Of a stretch of DNA of 64,000 nt, positions 1 to 12,396 are shown piece by piece (the stretch's first letter is position 1; each line of letters begins with the position of its first letter). A model generated the notes under the pieces. The model searched no databases and was not told the DNA's origin. It saw nothing but the letters and a program-made list of their open reading frames with translations. The stretch comes from Stenocarpella maydis (lineage: Eukaryota > Ascomycota > Sordariomycetes > Diaporthales > Diaporthaceae): contig NQMI01000013.1 in NCBI GenBank assembly GCA_002270565.1, positions 1 through 64,000 of the forward strand. The letters are read 5' to 3'. Position numbers and translations under genes: made by a program.

Positions 1-1201
1 GGGGCTCCGCCCAGGGCCAAACAATGACAGCATTCCGAAAAACCTACGACGTATCCTTGGAGCTGGAGCCGGAGGAGGAGCCGGAGGAGGATGAGCCGCT
101 CCCACCGTTTCCGAAACCGCCGAGGCCACCGAAGCCTCCCGAGCCAGACCCGGACGACGAGCCCCCAGGCGATGAGCCCGTGCTTCCGATCCCCGCGCCT
201 CCAGTTCCCGACCCGGACGAGGAGCCCGTGCTCCCGGTACCTGTGCTCCCGGCGCCCGTGCCCCCGGCGCCAGCGGCCGAGCCAGCAGAGCCGTTACCCA
301 CGGCATACCCGGTTGACTGGAAGGCCCAGAAGCCGGCGAACTTCTTGCTGCTGTTGAACAGGTCGACGTAGAAGATGTCGCCGGTGTGGGCGGCGGCGTC
401 GATGAAGCCAAAGTTGTAGCTGCCCACGGCGTCGTGCCGGAGGTCGGCGGTGAAGACGGGCTGCGCGAGCCCCGGCATGGCGTTGTCGAAGAAGGTCTTC
501 TGGGGCGCGGGGCTGACGGTGTTGATGGAGCTGAAGGCGAGCCCCACGAGCCCGGACATGGCCCGGTCGGCCGTGAACTCGGACGAGACCTGCTTGGCGG
601 CCTCGACGGCCTGGGACTGCACCGTCAGGTTGCCGATGGTGACGACGTCGGTGAAGACGTCGCCGCTCGACGAGGACCCGTCGCCGTAGCTGATCTTCCA
701 GGTGGCGCCGTCCATCTTGGAGGCGGTCGAGCTCTTGGACGGCGAGTAGATGGCCTGGCCATTGATGCTGGAGCTCGCGGTCTCGCTGCTGAAGACCCAC
801 AGGTCCGAGGACCCCGTGTCGAAGTCCATGGGCAGGGTCTGCGGCGGGGTGCCGACCTGGATGGTGGCGAGGTACTCGGCGTCGAACTGCTCCGGGGTCG
901 CGGCGACGGAGCCCTCGGTGGTGGAGCGCCTGGTACTGCCCTGGGCCGGGGCCATGCCGACGCCGGCGCGGTGGTTGCTCACGATGGTCTTGAGGCGGGC
1001 GGGCATCTCCCTGCCGTACTTGGCGTACACCTTGGCCATGGCCACGGCGGGGTGCTTCTTGTAGACCGTGTTGCGCCTCACGGGGACGGAGAGGGTCTGG
1101 CCGTGGCGGCTCCTGACCCTGTCCATGCGCTGGGGCAGCGCAGAGCTGAGCTCGGCGCTGGCGGCCAGCAGCGCGACCAGGTACGCCCCGAAGGTCTGCA
1201 T
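1..1201 (-). CDS. Pepsin-like aspartic protease (A1), 3' part outside window
   Basis: Secreted acid endopeptidase of the endothiapepsin/aspergillopepsin type. The start at 1201 is chosen because it gives a hydrophobic signal peptide (residues 1-22, ending SSALP); the frame is open upstream but codes no signal. A propeptide follows to about residue 100, then the N-lobe with catalytic DTGSS (Asp at about 128), the flap (YGDGSSS) and the family motif GFWAFQSTGYAVG. Where relatives have a short loop before the second catalytic motif (DTGTT), this protein has about 90 residues made almost only of Gly, Ser, Thr and Ala. The frame stops at 44, but a possible donor (GTAGGT, first base about 51) just before that stop suggests an intron, with the second lobe beyond the left edge. 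The class is secure; the 3' structure is inferred. Confidence 0.85.
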
Positions 1202-1318
1202 CGTGTGGGATGGGGGGGGGGGGAAGAGAGAGGTCGTCGAGGATAGCAGGGAGAGAGAGAGAGGGAAAAAAAAAAGAACAGAAAGACGACGAGGTCGACG
1301 GCTAGATAGAACCACCAC

Positions 1319-3243
1319 CGGGGTGAAGGGCTGAGACTGGAAGTTGAGTGAGTGAGTGAGAAGTGGGAGGAAAATAGGTCTAAGTGAGGGAAGAAGAAGA
1401 ACGAGGATGCCTATTCCGATCCTTGCTGCGGATGGCTAAGCAGTGGTAAGAAGACGACGAGCCAGGAGAGATCTGGATCCAGGCAGGAGAGGCATGCCCA
1501 AGGTAGATATATACAGAGACAGTCGGCGCCCTGGTTGTTGACGAGATTGTGGTAGGGGTCCGCGTGCCGATTCCGAATTTCGAGTAACGCCCCCTGCGGA
1601 CCCACGCAGCCTCGATGGCGGGTACCACAGCCCACAGACGAGATGGATGCCTTGAAAACAAAAAGTACACGCCATGAGCCGACGACCTCCAAGGGAGGGG
1701 ACGTCAGCTCGGCAGGGGCATGACGGAGCAGGCCAATAACCTACGTACTACAACCCCGGGCTGTTGTCCGGAGGCGGGACTGCCAGCTCGTCATGGTTGA
1801 CGTACTGCAACCTGGGACGAAGAAACAACAACCAGGGGGAGCTGCCACGGGTATGCGGTATGCTCCCCTGCGGCCTTCATGCTGAGGGAACCGACGGCGT
1901 TGAGTGGCCAGCCGGGGCGAGAGCATATTAGGGACCGAGGAGCAAAGCCCCCCCTTCATCTGGAGGGGTTCCGCCAGTCATGTTGGCGTCTCCTAGCAGT
2001 GGCCCTGTTATGCTCCCCCCATGACCGGTGATCAACACCAGGATCCGGTCAAGCTTTTAGGACAAGACGGGGCAATCTGGGTGGGTACCAAGAAGCAGAT
2101 AGACAGCTCCTCGGCGGACTCGAGAGGCGGAGCCCCCCCCCTCCCATGCCGTGTGGCGGGAAAAAGGAGGCGGCAGGCCCATGGTTGAGGAAATGAAGTC
2201 TATGTACACTACTACACTAACAAGTCGCGCGCTGGCTTGTCCGAGATCATCCCCACATGGGGGCTGCGCCGACCTTGATGCGTGACGGGCTGGCCTGATT
2301 GGGCTGGCTGGCAGGGCTGGCCCGGCTGGCTGGCAGGCCACCGTTGCAGCATCGTCGACTGCAGGATAGAGTAAGGGGGGCTCCTCCCGTCCAATGACGG
2401 CCTGCTCGTGGGCTGAAACATGAGACGAACAAATACGTACGCTACGCGCCCAGCGGCAAAGACGGGCCAACCGAGGAAGGGTTCTGGTTTTTCCCCACTC
2501 GTGAAACACCGCCCGGGGATTGGGGGCGAGTTGGGACTGGGGGATTGCTTTTTCCTGCAATCAATCAGCTGGGAAATCATTCCAGCAGTCCGAGTGGTTT
2601 GGTTTGTCTGGAGAGGGCCGTGCTGGCCCGTGGTGATTACAGTATTCTGATGGGCGGGATCCAATTTGTGTCTCAGACGCACGACCCAGAAGAGGGAGGC
2701 TCTTTATACCTACGGAGTATCCCATGCAGCTGCCAGCCACCGCCAAGCAGAGCCTCCCTCCCTCGGCCCGTTCCACGGGGTGCATGTGCGCATTTACACT
2801 ACACCTCAATCATCTGGCCTGACAAGTGCTGTGCGCCATGTGATGTGGTGTCGGTGGGGAGCAGACGTGCCCATTCCAAAAATAAGCAGGCAGGGAGGCT
2901 TGTGCTCTTCTCTAATGTACACTAGCATGTCCGCCTGGGGGGGGGGCTTTCCTGTGCATCTCTGGGGGCCCGGACCAGGGGAGGTTGACCGCGCACCAGG
3001 CTCTGCGCCACTTGGGGCGGGTATCCTTTGGGCTCTTTGATGTCTTGTTGGATCTGTGACTTCACACTTTATATACCCCTCACTACGCCATCTTAATGTG
3101 GAGGTCTGGCAGGCACGGGCGTGGCTGGATCGACCGAGCGAGCAGGTCGAACCCTACACTGCTTACATCGAGCACCGCACTGACTCATCATCATCGGTGC
3201 AACATGGCATGGCGGGGGCGAACGCAGGGCAAGGCCGACCAGG
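1319..3243. other. Intergenic, no gene seen
   Basis: No frame here has codon bias or a recognisable motif. It holds long G/C homopolymers (about 2130 and 2938-2947) and one copy of the 9-mer TACGGAGTA at 2711-2719, which recurs elsewhere in the window. Confidence 0.5.
1504..1514 (-). promoter_or_regulatory. Possible TATA element of the aspartic protease
   Basis: A TATATAT run on the minus strand about 300 bp before the protease start. Between it and the start lies a long pyrimidine tract on the coding strand (GA-rich on the plus strand, about 1228-1400), a common feature of filamentous fungal promoters. Position and composition are the only evidence. Confidence 0.35.
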
Positions 3244-3929
3244 CTAGTAATACGGGCAGGTAACAGGAGGGCCAGTTACGATTAGAGCTCGCTGGGCTTC
3301 CTCAACCTCTGTGCGCGATTGTCCTCGCACAACCATACCCAGCGTGTCTGAACTTACGTCCCAGCGGAGCTCGTGCACGCCGCAGTCGGACATGGTGTAC
3401 AGGACAGGGAAGCTGAAGGAGCCAGCCGGGGCGTTGAAGCCGTACCTGTGAGGCGGTTTCCACGTCAGTCCACATGTGGCCTTGCGGGGTTGGTTGCATT
3501 GCCGGGGGGGGGGAGTTGTCTGCCTGGTTGACATGATGGTGATGATGATCGGGGACGGGTGAGCTTGCGTGGAGTCGTCCTCTATGTAGTGGTAGTTGAC
3601 GCCGGACAGGAGCTTTGGGTAGTCCTTTTGCGAGGCCCTCTTGGTCTCGTGGAGGCTGGGGGCGACGCCCATGTACTTGTCCTGGACAGAGAGGCGGTCG
3701 CCGTTGCTGCTGGCGATCTTGACCTTGCCGCTGTCGTCGTTGTAGAAGAGCACGTAGGCGTAGCAGGCGTAGCAGGCGTCCAGCGGGCTCGATGATGTAC
3801 TACTGGTTGGGCACCTCAGCACCGGGCGCATCCTGCAGCCGCTGGCGTGCCCGGGGAAGAAGACGGCGCCGCACAGGCTGCTCACAGCACGAGAGCCGCG
3901 GCGGCCGACCGGATGGCGAGGGCGTGCAT
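3244..3929 (-). CDS. Small secreted four-cysteine protein, unknown function
   Basis: Not recognised. Three exons, 3886-3929, 3569-3802 and 3244-3445, join to 480 bp coding 159 residues. Exon 1 gives Met followed by an Ala/Leu-rich stretch typical of a signal peptide. Intron 1 (83 bp) has GTGAGC and CCAACCAG ends. Intron 2 (123 bp) would use a GC donor (GCAAGC), an ACTGAC branch site and CACAG acceptor. It holds no stop and is a multiple of three, so its retention cannot be excluded, although its sequence does not look coding. The mature part has four cysteines, two near the N-terminus (DACYAC) and two in the C-terminal half, the last four residues before the stop (TCPYY end). Size, signal and cysteines fit a secreted effector-like or cell-surface protein; that is inference. 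Confidence 0.6.
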
Positions 3930-5118
3930 TCTGGAAGGCGCGCTCGATATGCGACTGGTGGAGAGCCCTGGGAAGCCTGGTGCAGGGAGAGCAGCAGCCA
4001 GGCCGAGACCCTAGGGGCAGGACGGCGGCGGCCAGCCCTGTATGCTCAGAGGCACAGGGAGGTGGACCATGGCGCCTGTCTCGGCCGTGGGTTCTTCCCC
4101 TCGTGAGGACATGCGGTGGGTTGGGTCTGGTTGTGGGCACCGGGGCTGGGAGGGGACCTGGTGAGTACGATGGTTGATATTGGATGCGGGTCTGGCGTGT
4201 GCGTGCATGGGATGGCAGCCAAGCGGTCGGTTGCGCCAAGCACCAACGAGAACAACTTGGGCCTTCTCTTCTCGAACACAGATACAAGTGGTCAGCATTT
4301 TATTGTCCCGCCACGTAGGACGGACCGTTAGTCTAGGTAAGTGGGCACGCCTCTTTGCTGTATTCGGGCTCCCTGCTTATATAATTAGAAACTCTTGTGG
4401 CGCTTGGAGCAGCAAGGATGAAATAGATATTTCTTGTGATTATCATTCATTTCATAAGTATTGTAGCTTCTTTTTCTTTTGTTTTTGTTTTTTAATCCGA
4501 CATAATACCCTTCTCTCTCTCTCTCTTTTTAAAAAGAAGACAGCTGCGGAGGTCCCTTTATACAGCCGTAGACGCTCAAAGACATATATAGATGGAGCGG
4601 AAAATAGTGAGAGGTTAGCTCTAGGCAGGAGATTTAAAGGGGACTTAACGCACGCTACATCCACGAGAAAAGCCGCAGCCTATCAGGCCAACTATTCAAA
4701 ACGATCCTGCACGGGGTACCGTACTTGGCTACTATTAAGTCAAGAGCGGAAACAACTTAGAAGGCAGCGCCCGCAAGGTGATGCTCAACCCAGTATGGAA
4801 GAAATTTCCAAGGATATCAGAGTCTGTAACAACTTTTGATGGAGTGAGCAAAGAGGCACCAAAAAAAGAGGCTGAGTGGCAGAATTGGAAGCTGGTAGAA
4901 CGTGCTGGATTTTGCACGTATTTTTTTTTATGTACAAACTGTCAGCGGCAGCTACATGGCTAGGTATGTACGCCGCAATCAAAATATATACACCAAACTT
5001 GCTGAGGGACCTCGCAGGATATGTACAAGAGACGAATCAGACCTCGGGGGCCACCGAGTTTCCCACCTGGAAGTTCCTCATCCTCCTCGCCCCTCCCACA
5101 CTGACTCTGGCACGCCGC
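3930..5118. other. Intergenic, no gene seen
   Basis: Falls in GC content from left to right. Contains a CT dinucleotide run near 4512-4526 and T-rich tracts near 4470-4495 and 4920. No convincing coding frame on either strand. Confidence 0.5.
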
Positions 5119-6283
5119 TCACGCGATGCCGAAGAAGGCGATGTCCATGGACTCGTGCACGGGGACGGTGTGGCCGACGCCGGCGGCGCTGTAGCCGACG
5201 AGCTGGGCCGTCGTCTGCGAGCCGCTGCCGTAGATGGTCTGGGTGTAGCCGCTCTGCGGGGTGTTCTGCTTCTGCGCCGACCCGGATAGGCCCAGGACGT
5301 TGGACCACTCCTTCAGCGCCTCTGCGTAGTTGGCGTACCGGAGCGTCGTGTCGACGGTCCCGTGCCAGCTGGAGGAGGGGGGGGCATGTCAGCCTTTGGG
5401 CCTTTTTTGTGCTGCTGGGCATTTCGTCTATGTACATGTACGTGTATGGGGGGGGGGTAAAGGGGCATGGGCACAACAATAACAACAACAGCAACAACAA
5501 GGGCCCGTGGAAAGGACATCAACTCACATCTGCATGCGCGTGCGGCGGCCGCTGTAGCCGGGGTACATGGAGCGCACGAGGTCACCCCACTGGGCGGCCG
5601 TCTTGGTGAGCTGGCCCTGGGCGCACTGGCTGTTCCACCCAGGGGGGTCGCTGGTGGCGGTGGAGCTGGGGACGGAGAAGCAGCCGGCGGGCACGCCAGA
5701 GTAGGCGGACGCGGCCTTAAAGATGTCCGGGTAGGTTGCGGCCATGACGTTGGTCATCATGGCGCCCGAGGAGCTGCCCGTCACGAAGGTGTTGTTCAGG
5801 TCGCCGTTCCACTTGCTGACCGCGTAGTGGACCATGTTGGCGATGGTCTGGCTGTCACCGCCGCCGTTGTGCTTCAGAGCTGGGGCGGTTGGTCAGCGTC
5901 GTTGCGTCCGCTCGTATATTAAACAACCAGTCAAACCAATACAGAGGGGAGATGAGATGAGAGGCGAGAGGCGACTCACTTTCTGGCGATGAGACATCGA
6001 AGCAGCCACCGCTGGACTTGGAGTTCGGGTAGATGACGATGAAGCCGTGCTGGTCGGCCAGCGGCTGGTACTTGGTCTCCTGGGCGTAGCCCAGCGCAGA
6101 GCCCTGGCAGTGATGGATGGCCACGACGATGGGAGCCGGGGACTTGAGGTTCTTGGGCACGTAGGCGTACATGCCGAGCTTCGTGGGGCTGGCGTTGAAG
6201 TCGTTGATCTTGGAAGGGGCCTGGCCGCTGGCGAAGGCGGCGAGCGCCACCACCATGCCAACCAGCTTCGATGTGGACAGCAT
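5119..6283 (-). CDS. axeA: Acetylxylan esterase, CE1 / PHB-depolymerase-like
   Basis: Secreted serine esterase that removes acetyl groups from xylan, opening it to xylanases. Exons 5980-6283, 5528-5879 and 5119-5368 join to 906 bp, 301 residues, matching the usual length of about 300 for catalytic-domain-only enzymes. Both introns have GTGAGT donors and CCCCAG or CTCCAG acceptors. Residues 1-20 are a signal peptide. The nucleophile lies in GSSSG (Ser about 138), the acid in WHGTVDTTL, and the histidine in GVGHTVP near the C-terminus; HNGGGDSQTI is a family signature. There is no cellulose-binding module after the catalytic domain. A TATA run lies about 170 bp upstream. Feruloyl esterases share the fold, but the motifs fit acetylxylan esterase best. 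Confidence 0.92.
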
Positions 6284-6450
6284 CGTGAGAGTTAGTGTGA
6301 CTGTGAACCGGTTCCAACAGGGAGAGAAAAAAAACTTTGATGTGATTTGCTGGTCTCGAGTGGCAGGGAGGGCTGGACTCTCAGGTGCTGATGCCAAGTA
6401 AACTACACGCACCAGAGGTTCGTTCCACCCTCGCCAACTTGGCACCGGAC

Positions 6451-6458
6451 TATATATA
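6451..6458 (-). promoter_or_regulatory. TATA element of the acetylxylan esterase
   Basis: A perfect TATATATA run about 170 bp before the esterase start codon. No other gene start is close enough to use it. Confidence 0.45.
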
Positions 6459-6569
6459 CATGCACTGCGAGGACTGGTACTGCGTGTGGGCACGTGTATG
6501 GAAATGTAACCTATACCCATATCCATGCCTAGGCAGCGTGTGCAGACACTCGGTAAAATCATGCTTGAA

Positions 6570-9369
6570 TGTTGTTAGGCTAAAACGTGTTAGTGGAATT
6601 ATCCCCCACAAGATTGCGGAGGAACAAGTGCCGCGAAGCCCGTGTTTTCGCAAGGCCCCCCGCCCCTAATGCCATCGTCCCCTGCGCTTCCACGTCAAGC
6701 ATATTTATATACTTAGTCTACATGATACAGGTCCATGTGGGCACCGACTCCCGGGAGCTACACTACACTACACCACATACTCCGTAGTATGCGTCAACTC
6801 TCTTCCGGTCCCCGCCTTTTGGCCCCATCCCGTTCTCAGCCTGACCGCCCCTGGAGCTGGCCAGGTCATTGGCGGCTGAGTTTCCCCGCCTGTCCGTCGC
6901 CCACCCACGTGCGTATGGTAGGTGCCCGTCCACGAATCAAGTCTGCGGGAGGCATTGCTTTATTAAGGGTCAGGGGGTTACTCTACATCCCACAGCTGTG
7001 GCTTCCGCATCCTTCTTGGGCGCTGGATCGACTCCGAGCAATCAAACGACGTAGAGGTCCATAGAGAAATGCAGCAGCGAACAAGAAGAGAAAAGAAAGA
7101 ACTTTTTCAACTTGAGGATGAAACTATATTCTGCAAGGAGAATTCTTTTGAATTGCCCTTTTGGTTCAATTGGGTACAAATGAAAACGAGAACTGGCTTC
7201 AACTACTTCCCCCTTTCAGACCGGCACAAATCGCCAGACAAAACCCTCGTCATATCTCAACTGGCCTACAAAGACCGCAAAACGTTGCAGGAAGAGACGG
7301 CGTGAGCGCCCAACAAGTTGTCGACTACCGTCTCACGAACAGAGATGAAAACACTCCCTCAGTTCAGGACAGCATCGCTGGCTCAGTTGACGATGGATCT
7401 GAGGAGTTCTCAAAAAGATAAGGAAAGCTCTTTTCAGCCAATATCGGCCACGCCAAAGGGCCATATTGCTGCCGTGGGGGCTCTGGCCCAGAGGGATTGC
7501 ACATCTGGAGGCCAAACTGCTCCTGCCGCTTCTGCGCAGTGCTCGGCCAAGATATGGACCGCATGCGAGGTTTTCAGAATCATGAGCCTGCAAAGGCCAT
7601 CAATACTAGTATGTATCAGGGAACCAAAAGCTATCTCATTGGGAGGGCAAACTAAGAGCGCAATTCGCAGACTACGGATTCATATCTCTTCTCGATTTTC
7701 CCGGCCATGCTCTGTCTCTTTTTTGCAGCCTGTGTCTCGCAGTGGAATGTCTTATTCCCATGGCATAAGCCATGGACTGGGCCTCTTCCTAAGCCTTGCT
7801 ACGGCACCCCCCTTCTGGATCCATCACAAAGTCCATCCATTTTGGCATTGCGTCTAATAAAAGGGGATGATACTCAGGCCAGGCGTCCAACTCTGCAAGG
7901 CCGACGCAGTCTCAACCCATCGCGCGAGCAGCCTCCAGCCGTGGGAACCCCCGTCTGTCCGGCAACGGCTCCGGCCCGCCCCTCGGCCACGACCTCGTCG
8001 GGGCCCGGCGCAGGCAACGGGTCACGGCTCGGCGACCCCCGGGGATGATGATGATGTACTTGAGCATTACAACTGCGTGCGCTGCGGATCACAAGAGGAC
8101 GGCGCGCGCCCAAATACTCAGAAGATGCAGTCAGACTAACTGATTGCCCTGCCGGGCAGCTTCCGGGCGGTGGCACCCAGGCCCGAATCACCTATTGTAT
8201 TGCCCCACGGAGAGAAATCATAAACAGCTACGCGTGGTAAAAACCGGGCGACAGTTCCCGCACTTGTCCCCGATGTGCACACACACACATGCACAAGCGC
8301 GCACTTCAGAGCCGCGAAGCCATTCACTTCAATCAATCTCAGTACCCGCCCATGACGGCCACGGGCATGACGGTACAGCCCAGAATTAGCTACTAGGGGT
8401 ATAAGCCACTAGTAGGCCAGTGCGTTGTCGGGTCTCACAACCGGGGCACCTTCAAAGACCTGATTGAGATGCACGCCAGGGTCTTTTTTTCAGGGTACAG
8501 CTTTCACATATCCAGGTGGGGATATGCAAGCACAAGATTTGGCCCGTGAGTCGACCTTCTTCCGCCACTGACACTTCAGCAGAAAGGTGGAGTTCGAGGA
8601 ATACTCGGGAGGCAGATTCATCTTCAGCAACATGTGTGTGTGTGTTTGTTCGTATAACCGTGCCCGCTACGCAACTTGGGGAAATCTCTGGTTGGTCGGG
8701 CTTGGCTGATTTATCTTGATTGTTGGGCATTTGCTATGTGTCGTCCAACGATGATTAACAGATGGGCATGCCCTAAGATCTCGGCTCAATTGATAGAGAT
8801 CAACAAAAGGAAATATAGCAGGTCAGCCACGCTGGGATTGCACCCCCTGCCCAGGAGCCCGAGACCCCGGCATGGGTTCCAATATATTGTGCGCCAAGCA
8901 TTGGGGCTCTGCATACCCCAATGCCCATTATTTCTCCTCCCAAACTTCAAACCCCTATTTCTGTGTCCTTCTCCAAGTCGCCCTATGTTGTGTACGGGCG
9001 ACCACGCTTTCCTACGGACACCATCACTCTTCAAGGGACGTCCGTCTCTCGAGACTGCGAGTCTTCAAGGTTCCCCCGGAACCGAGCCTAGCCGGCTCAT
9101 GTGAGGACCAACATGGAGCTGCGCATATCGGTTCTCGTTTTGCCGGGTTGGGCAAATTGTTTGGTCATGCACCCCATGGCCCAAACATACTCCCTCAGCG
9201 CAGGAGCACTGTGAGAGGCCAGACTATTGCGGATATATGGCCCCGCCTATCTGGCGCAAACGGTCATGCGTAAATAAACCGAACATCTCCTAGTCACGAC
9301 TCGTCGGCCAAGAAGCGTATCCCCGTTTTAGTTTCACGGCACATAACGCATCCCCCCCTAGTCAGCTCT
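6570..9369. other. 2.8-kb gene-poor stretch
   Basis: No gene recognised. Contains a copy of TACTCCGTA (6778-6786), short GT/CA runs (about 8280 and 8637-8651) and only short frames without codon bias. It could hold distal regulatory sequence or an untranslated transcript; nothing in the sequence decides this. Confidence 0.45.
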
Positions 9370-10787
9370 TCAGTCGATCTTCCAGTGGTCCACCTCATCC
9401 TTGCCCAGGTAGAGTTCGATGGCGTAGAGACCCATGGTGGCAGCCACGTTCATCCACCGCCACAGGTTACCGCCAGCGTCGCCTCCCCTAAGAGTCCATC
9501 CGATGCTGTCGCCATCCGTAGATTCCACCGAGAAGTGCTGTAGCAGGAGGCTCGTGTAGACGGCGATGAGAATGGAAGGCGAGAACCACGACAGGAAGCT
9601 CATGAGCTTGTTTGCGGCGTCCGAGGAGTCGTCCAGGTTGGAGGGCTCGTCCATGAGCGCCCGGGCGCCCGACTCTCGCACCGCCGGAATGATGCGGGTC
9701 GCACAGTAAAAGACGATGATGCGGTAGGTGAGCGAGATGATGACGCTGGGGGTGATGGTCTGGAAGGCAGCCCACAGGAACGTCAGGGACGAGCTCAAGG
9801 CGTCAGGAAGCTGCCCCAACATGTGGAGGAGGGTCGAATAGGATGCCATGATGATGGGCGGCAGGGGAGGGAACTCGGGCTGCGCGGCCGCGGCCTGTTC
9901 CTCGGCCAGGGCCTGGGTCGCTGCTCCATCGGGCGAGGGGAGGTAGTCGGTGAAGATCTGGTAGATGCAGAGGACGATATACGCAAACAGGAGAGAGGAT
10001 TCGACGGGGTTGCCCCTGCCGCTGCCAATGCCAAAGGCGCAGAGGAAGACAGCCGAGGTGATTGTCACGCCGATCAGGGTCGCGTCGAGGTTGCCAATCT
10101 GTGGGAACCTGGCGACGCGCCAGAGGAAGTAGACTGCGGTGGCCATAATGGAGCCGGAGAAGACAACGAGCACGATCTGTGAAGAAGAAGACGCAAATGG
10201 TCAGCGGGGATCATGGGGCCGTGGGCGTGATTGCTGGCCGCGCCAACTTGTCAACTTACTATCCAGGTGTCACTTCGGCCCCTGTTGACGAGCCATCGTG
10301 TGATCTGGCCGGCGGCCTGGATGACCAGCAGGCTGCAGAAGCCCTCGAGGAGCTGGAAGACAGGGCTCGAGTAGCTCAGGCCGCTGTCCCATCCTCCGAG
10401 GGTCAGATGCTCCAGCATACCGCCCTGGCCGAAGAACCACTCATGCCAACTCTCGGTGTACTTTGCAGCGGGCCGAATATGGCCGAGGGTCCTGGAGACC
10501 CAGTCTGTGGATCCGGCATCGACAGAGAAACGGCTGAGCGACCAGATGAGGAGGCTAGGGAGGACGATCAACTGAAGCGTGCCGAGGATGTTTGTCAGGA
10601 CCCAGCGAAGGCGCGATTCTCTGGGGGTTATGGCCTTGACGAAGCTATAGAGAAAGTAGAAGAGGAAGATGGACAAGCTGTAGGCCAGGCCCGAGTCACG
10701 GCCACCGACATCGAAAGCGATGGGTATGGAGAGGATGATGGACAGCAGGTAGACTGCGCCAGATATTATTTTGAAGATAGTCCACAT
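9370..10787 (-). CDS. ice2: Ice2-family ER membrane protein
   Basis: Polytopic ER membrane protein of the ICE2 family. In budding yeast Ice2 shapes cortical ER and promotes use of stored neutral lipid for membrane growth. Two exons, 10260-10787 and 9370-10176, are separated by an 83-bp intron (GTAAGT donor, GCTGAC branch, CACAG acceptor) and code 444 residues, the usual family length. The N-terminus (MWTIFKIISG, then SIPIAFDVGGR) is family-typical, and eight or more hydrophobic helices can be counted, with an Ala/Pro-rich loop about halfway through exon 2. The next gene upstream is more than 1.6 kb away. Family identity is judged from the N-terminal signature, length and topology. Confidence 0.8.
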
Positions 10788-12396
10788 GTCGGGGAGGGGG
10801 CGCGAGGCAGACGGGGTCTGTGGTGGTTATGGAGGAGGAGGAGGAGTGGGGGCCGAGGGGCCAAGGGGCGGAGGAGCTCGAGGAGCTCGATGCCGATGCT
10901 CGGCGGGATCAAGAGGCGCGCCCGAGCTGGCGGCTTCGAGGTGAGCGGTGGGAGCTGCGGTGGACGGGCGCAGAGGTGTGTCGAGAGGATCACGGAATAG
11001 CCCAAGAGATGGTACTGGCGAGGCTACCGCGTGACTGCTGTGCTCCGGCGGCTGGCTGTTGCCAAGGGAGGAGCAGGGAGCTATGGCAGGCGCCACGGTA
11101 GCTCGAGGCAGGCGACGCTAGCAGCTTTGGTCGGTCGGCTCGACGGAAAGGTGGAGGCGCGAGAATGGGTCGAGAGAGGAGAGGACTGAGGGTGTGAGCG
11201 GGAGATGATCAGCATTGAGAATGCATCTGCGGCGGTGTGTGTGTGCGTGCGTGTTGATGCGCTCGTTGACTCCGGGGTGCTCGAAGAAGTGGTGGCTCGT
11301 AATGTCGTTTCGCTCGATGGCCTGTCGAATGGGCAGGCAGGCAGGCAGTCTCTGCTAACGAGAAGAAGCCTCGAAATTGACAGATGCGAAGACTGCAGTG
11401 CCGTGTCGTGTCGTGTCGCGTCGCGTCGTGTGGTGGTAGTGGTGGTGGTGGTGGTGTTGGTGTTGGCGGAGGTTGTGTGGGCCGATTTCCAAGGGCTGGG
11501 CTGGGCTGCCTGGTTTCCCTTCACGTCAGTCAGTTCGGTGGATGTGTGCATGTGACAAGGGTCCAGCCTGGGTGGGGGCTGCGTCTTTTCTTACCTTTTT
11601 GCGGGAGAGGAGGGAAGCGGAGGCTCAGGCTGTCAGCACCAAATATCCGACCTGGTCCTGTCATTAGCTGTCGTGTGGGCCTTGGAAGTTGAACCGGCTC
11701 CGTCCCAGCCAAGTGCGATAGTAGTAATCAACAAGTGCGAGAGCCGGTTCCAAGATTACTGCACCCTAATTATAAGATGGCTAATGATCCTGGCAAGCGT
11801 ATTCTTGTAAAAATGAAGTCTGTCCTCTTCACAACTGCCCAGCCTGAGCTTGGGTGGTGGTGCAGCGTGGGGCGGCCTTTTGTTATCTGGTTTCTTATCC
11901 GTACCCGCGTACCAATGTACCTAGGTACCGATTACATACTCCGTACATGTGCAAAAACGACATCTCTACTCCGGACTTCCACTTCTGAACCCGAGCCAGC
12001 AACAGAACAAACCTTGACTCCTTCTTGCCTAAATCACAAGCCCTCCCAGCCCCAATATAGTCGTCAACCATGTACTCGCGTCACGTTTCCTGAGAAGATT
12101 TCCTCAGTCTGCACATGCCTTGCGCCGTGTCGCCTGCCGCGCGTATACACGGCAGCTAGAACTTACTAGCCTTGACAGACCACCGCTACAGATTACACCA
12201 TCCCCATAAGGTAAGGCATGGCATGGCCTGGCCTTGCATCGCATAGAATCACAAGGTAACGTAATTCTAAGCCAGGGCTTCCGTGGCGTTAATAGCTTAG
12301 TAGGCCACCGCGCTATATGATACCGGTACGGCTTGGTAATATGTCCAGCGTTTTGCCGTCTGGATGAGAGAAACAATCAGCATTTGACAACCGACC
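10788..12396. other. Intergenic with microsatellites, upstream of ice2
   Basis: Contains a GTGTC/GCGTC repeat and GGT repeats at about 11400-11465, which lie in the likely 5' region of ice2, and one TACTCCGTA at 11937-11945 next to the palindrome TACCTAGGTA. No coding frame with bias was seen. Confidence 0.5.

Noticed and set aside
386..1246. Long plus-strand open frame opposite the aspartic protease
   Set aside because: It is the mirror of a GC-rich gene on the other strand; composition G/A/V/R-rich without motif.
7318..7857. 179-codon plus-strand frame in the gene-poor stretch
   Set aside because: No third-position bias and no recognisable motif.
11081..11551. Thr/Ser-rich minus-strand frame upstream of ice2
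   Set aside because: Made by simple repeats; no codon bias outside them.
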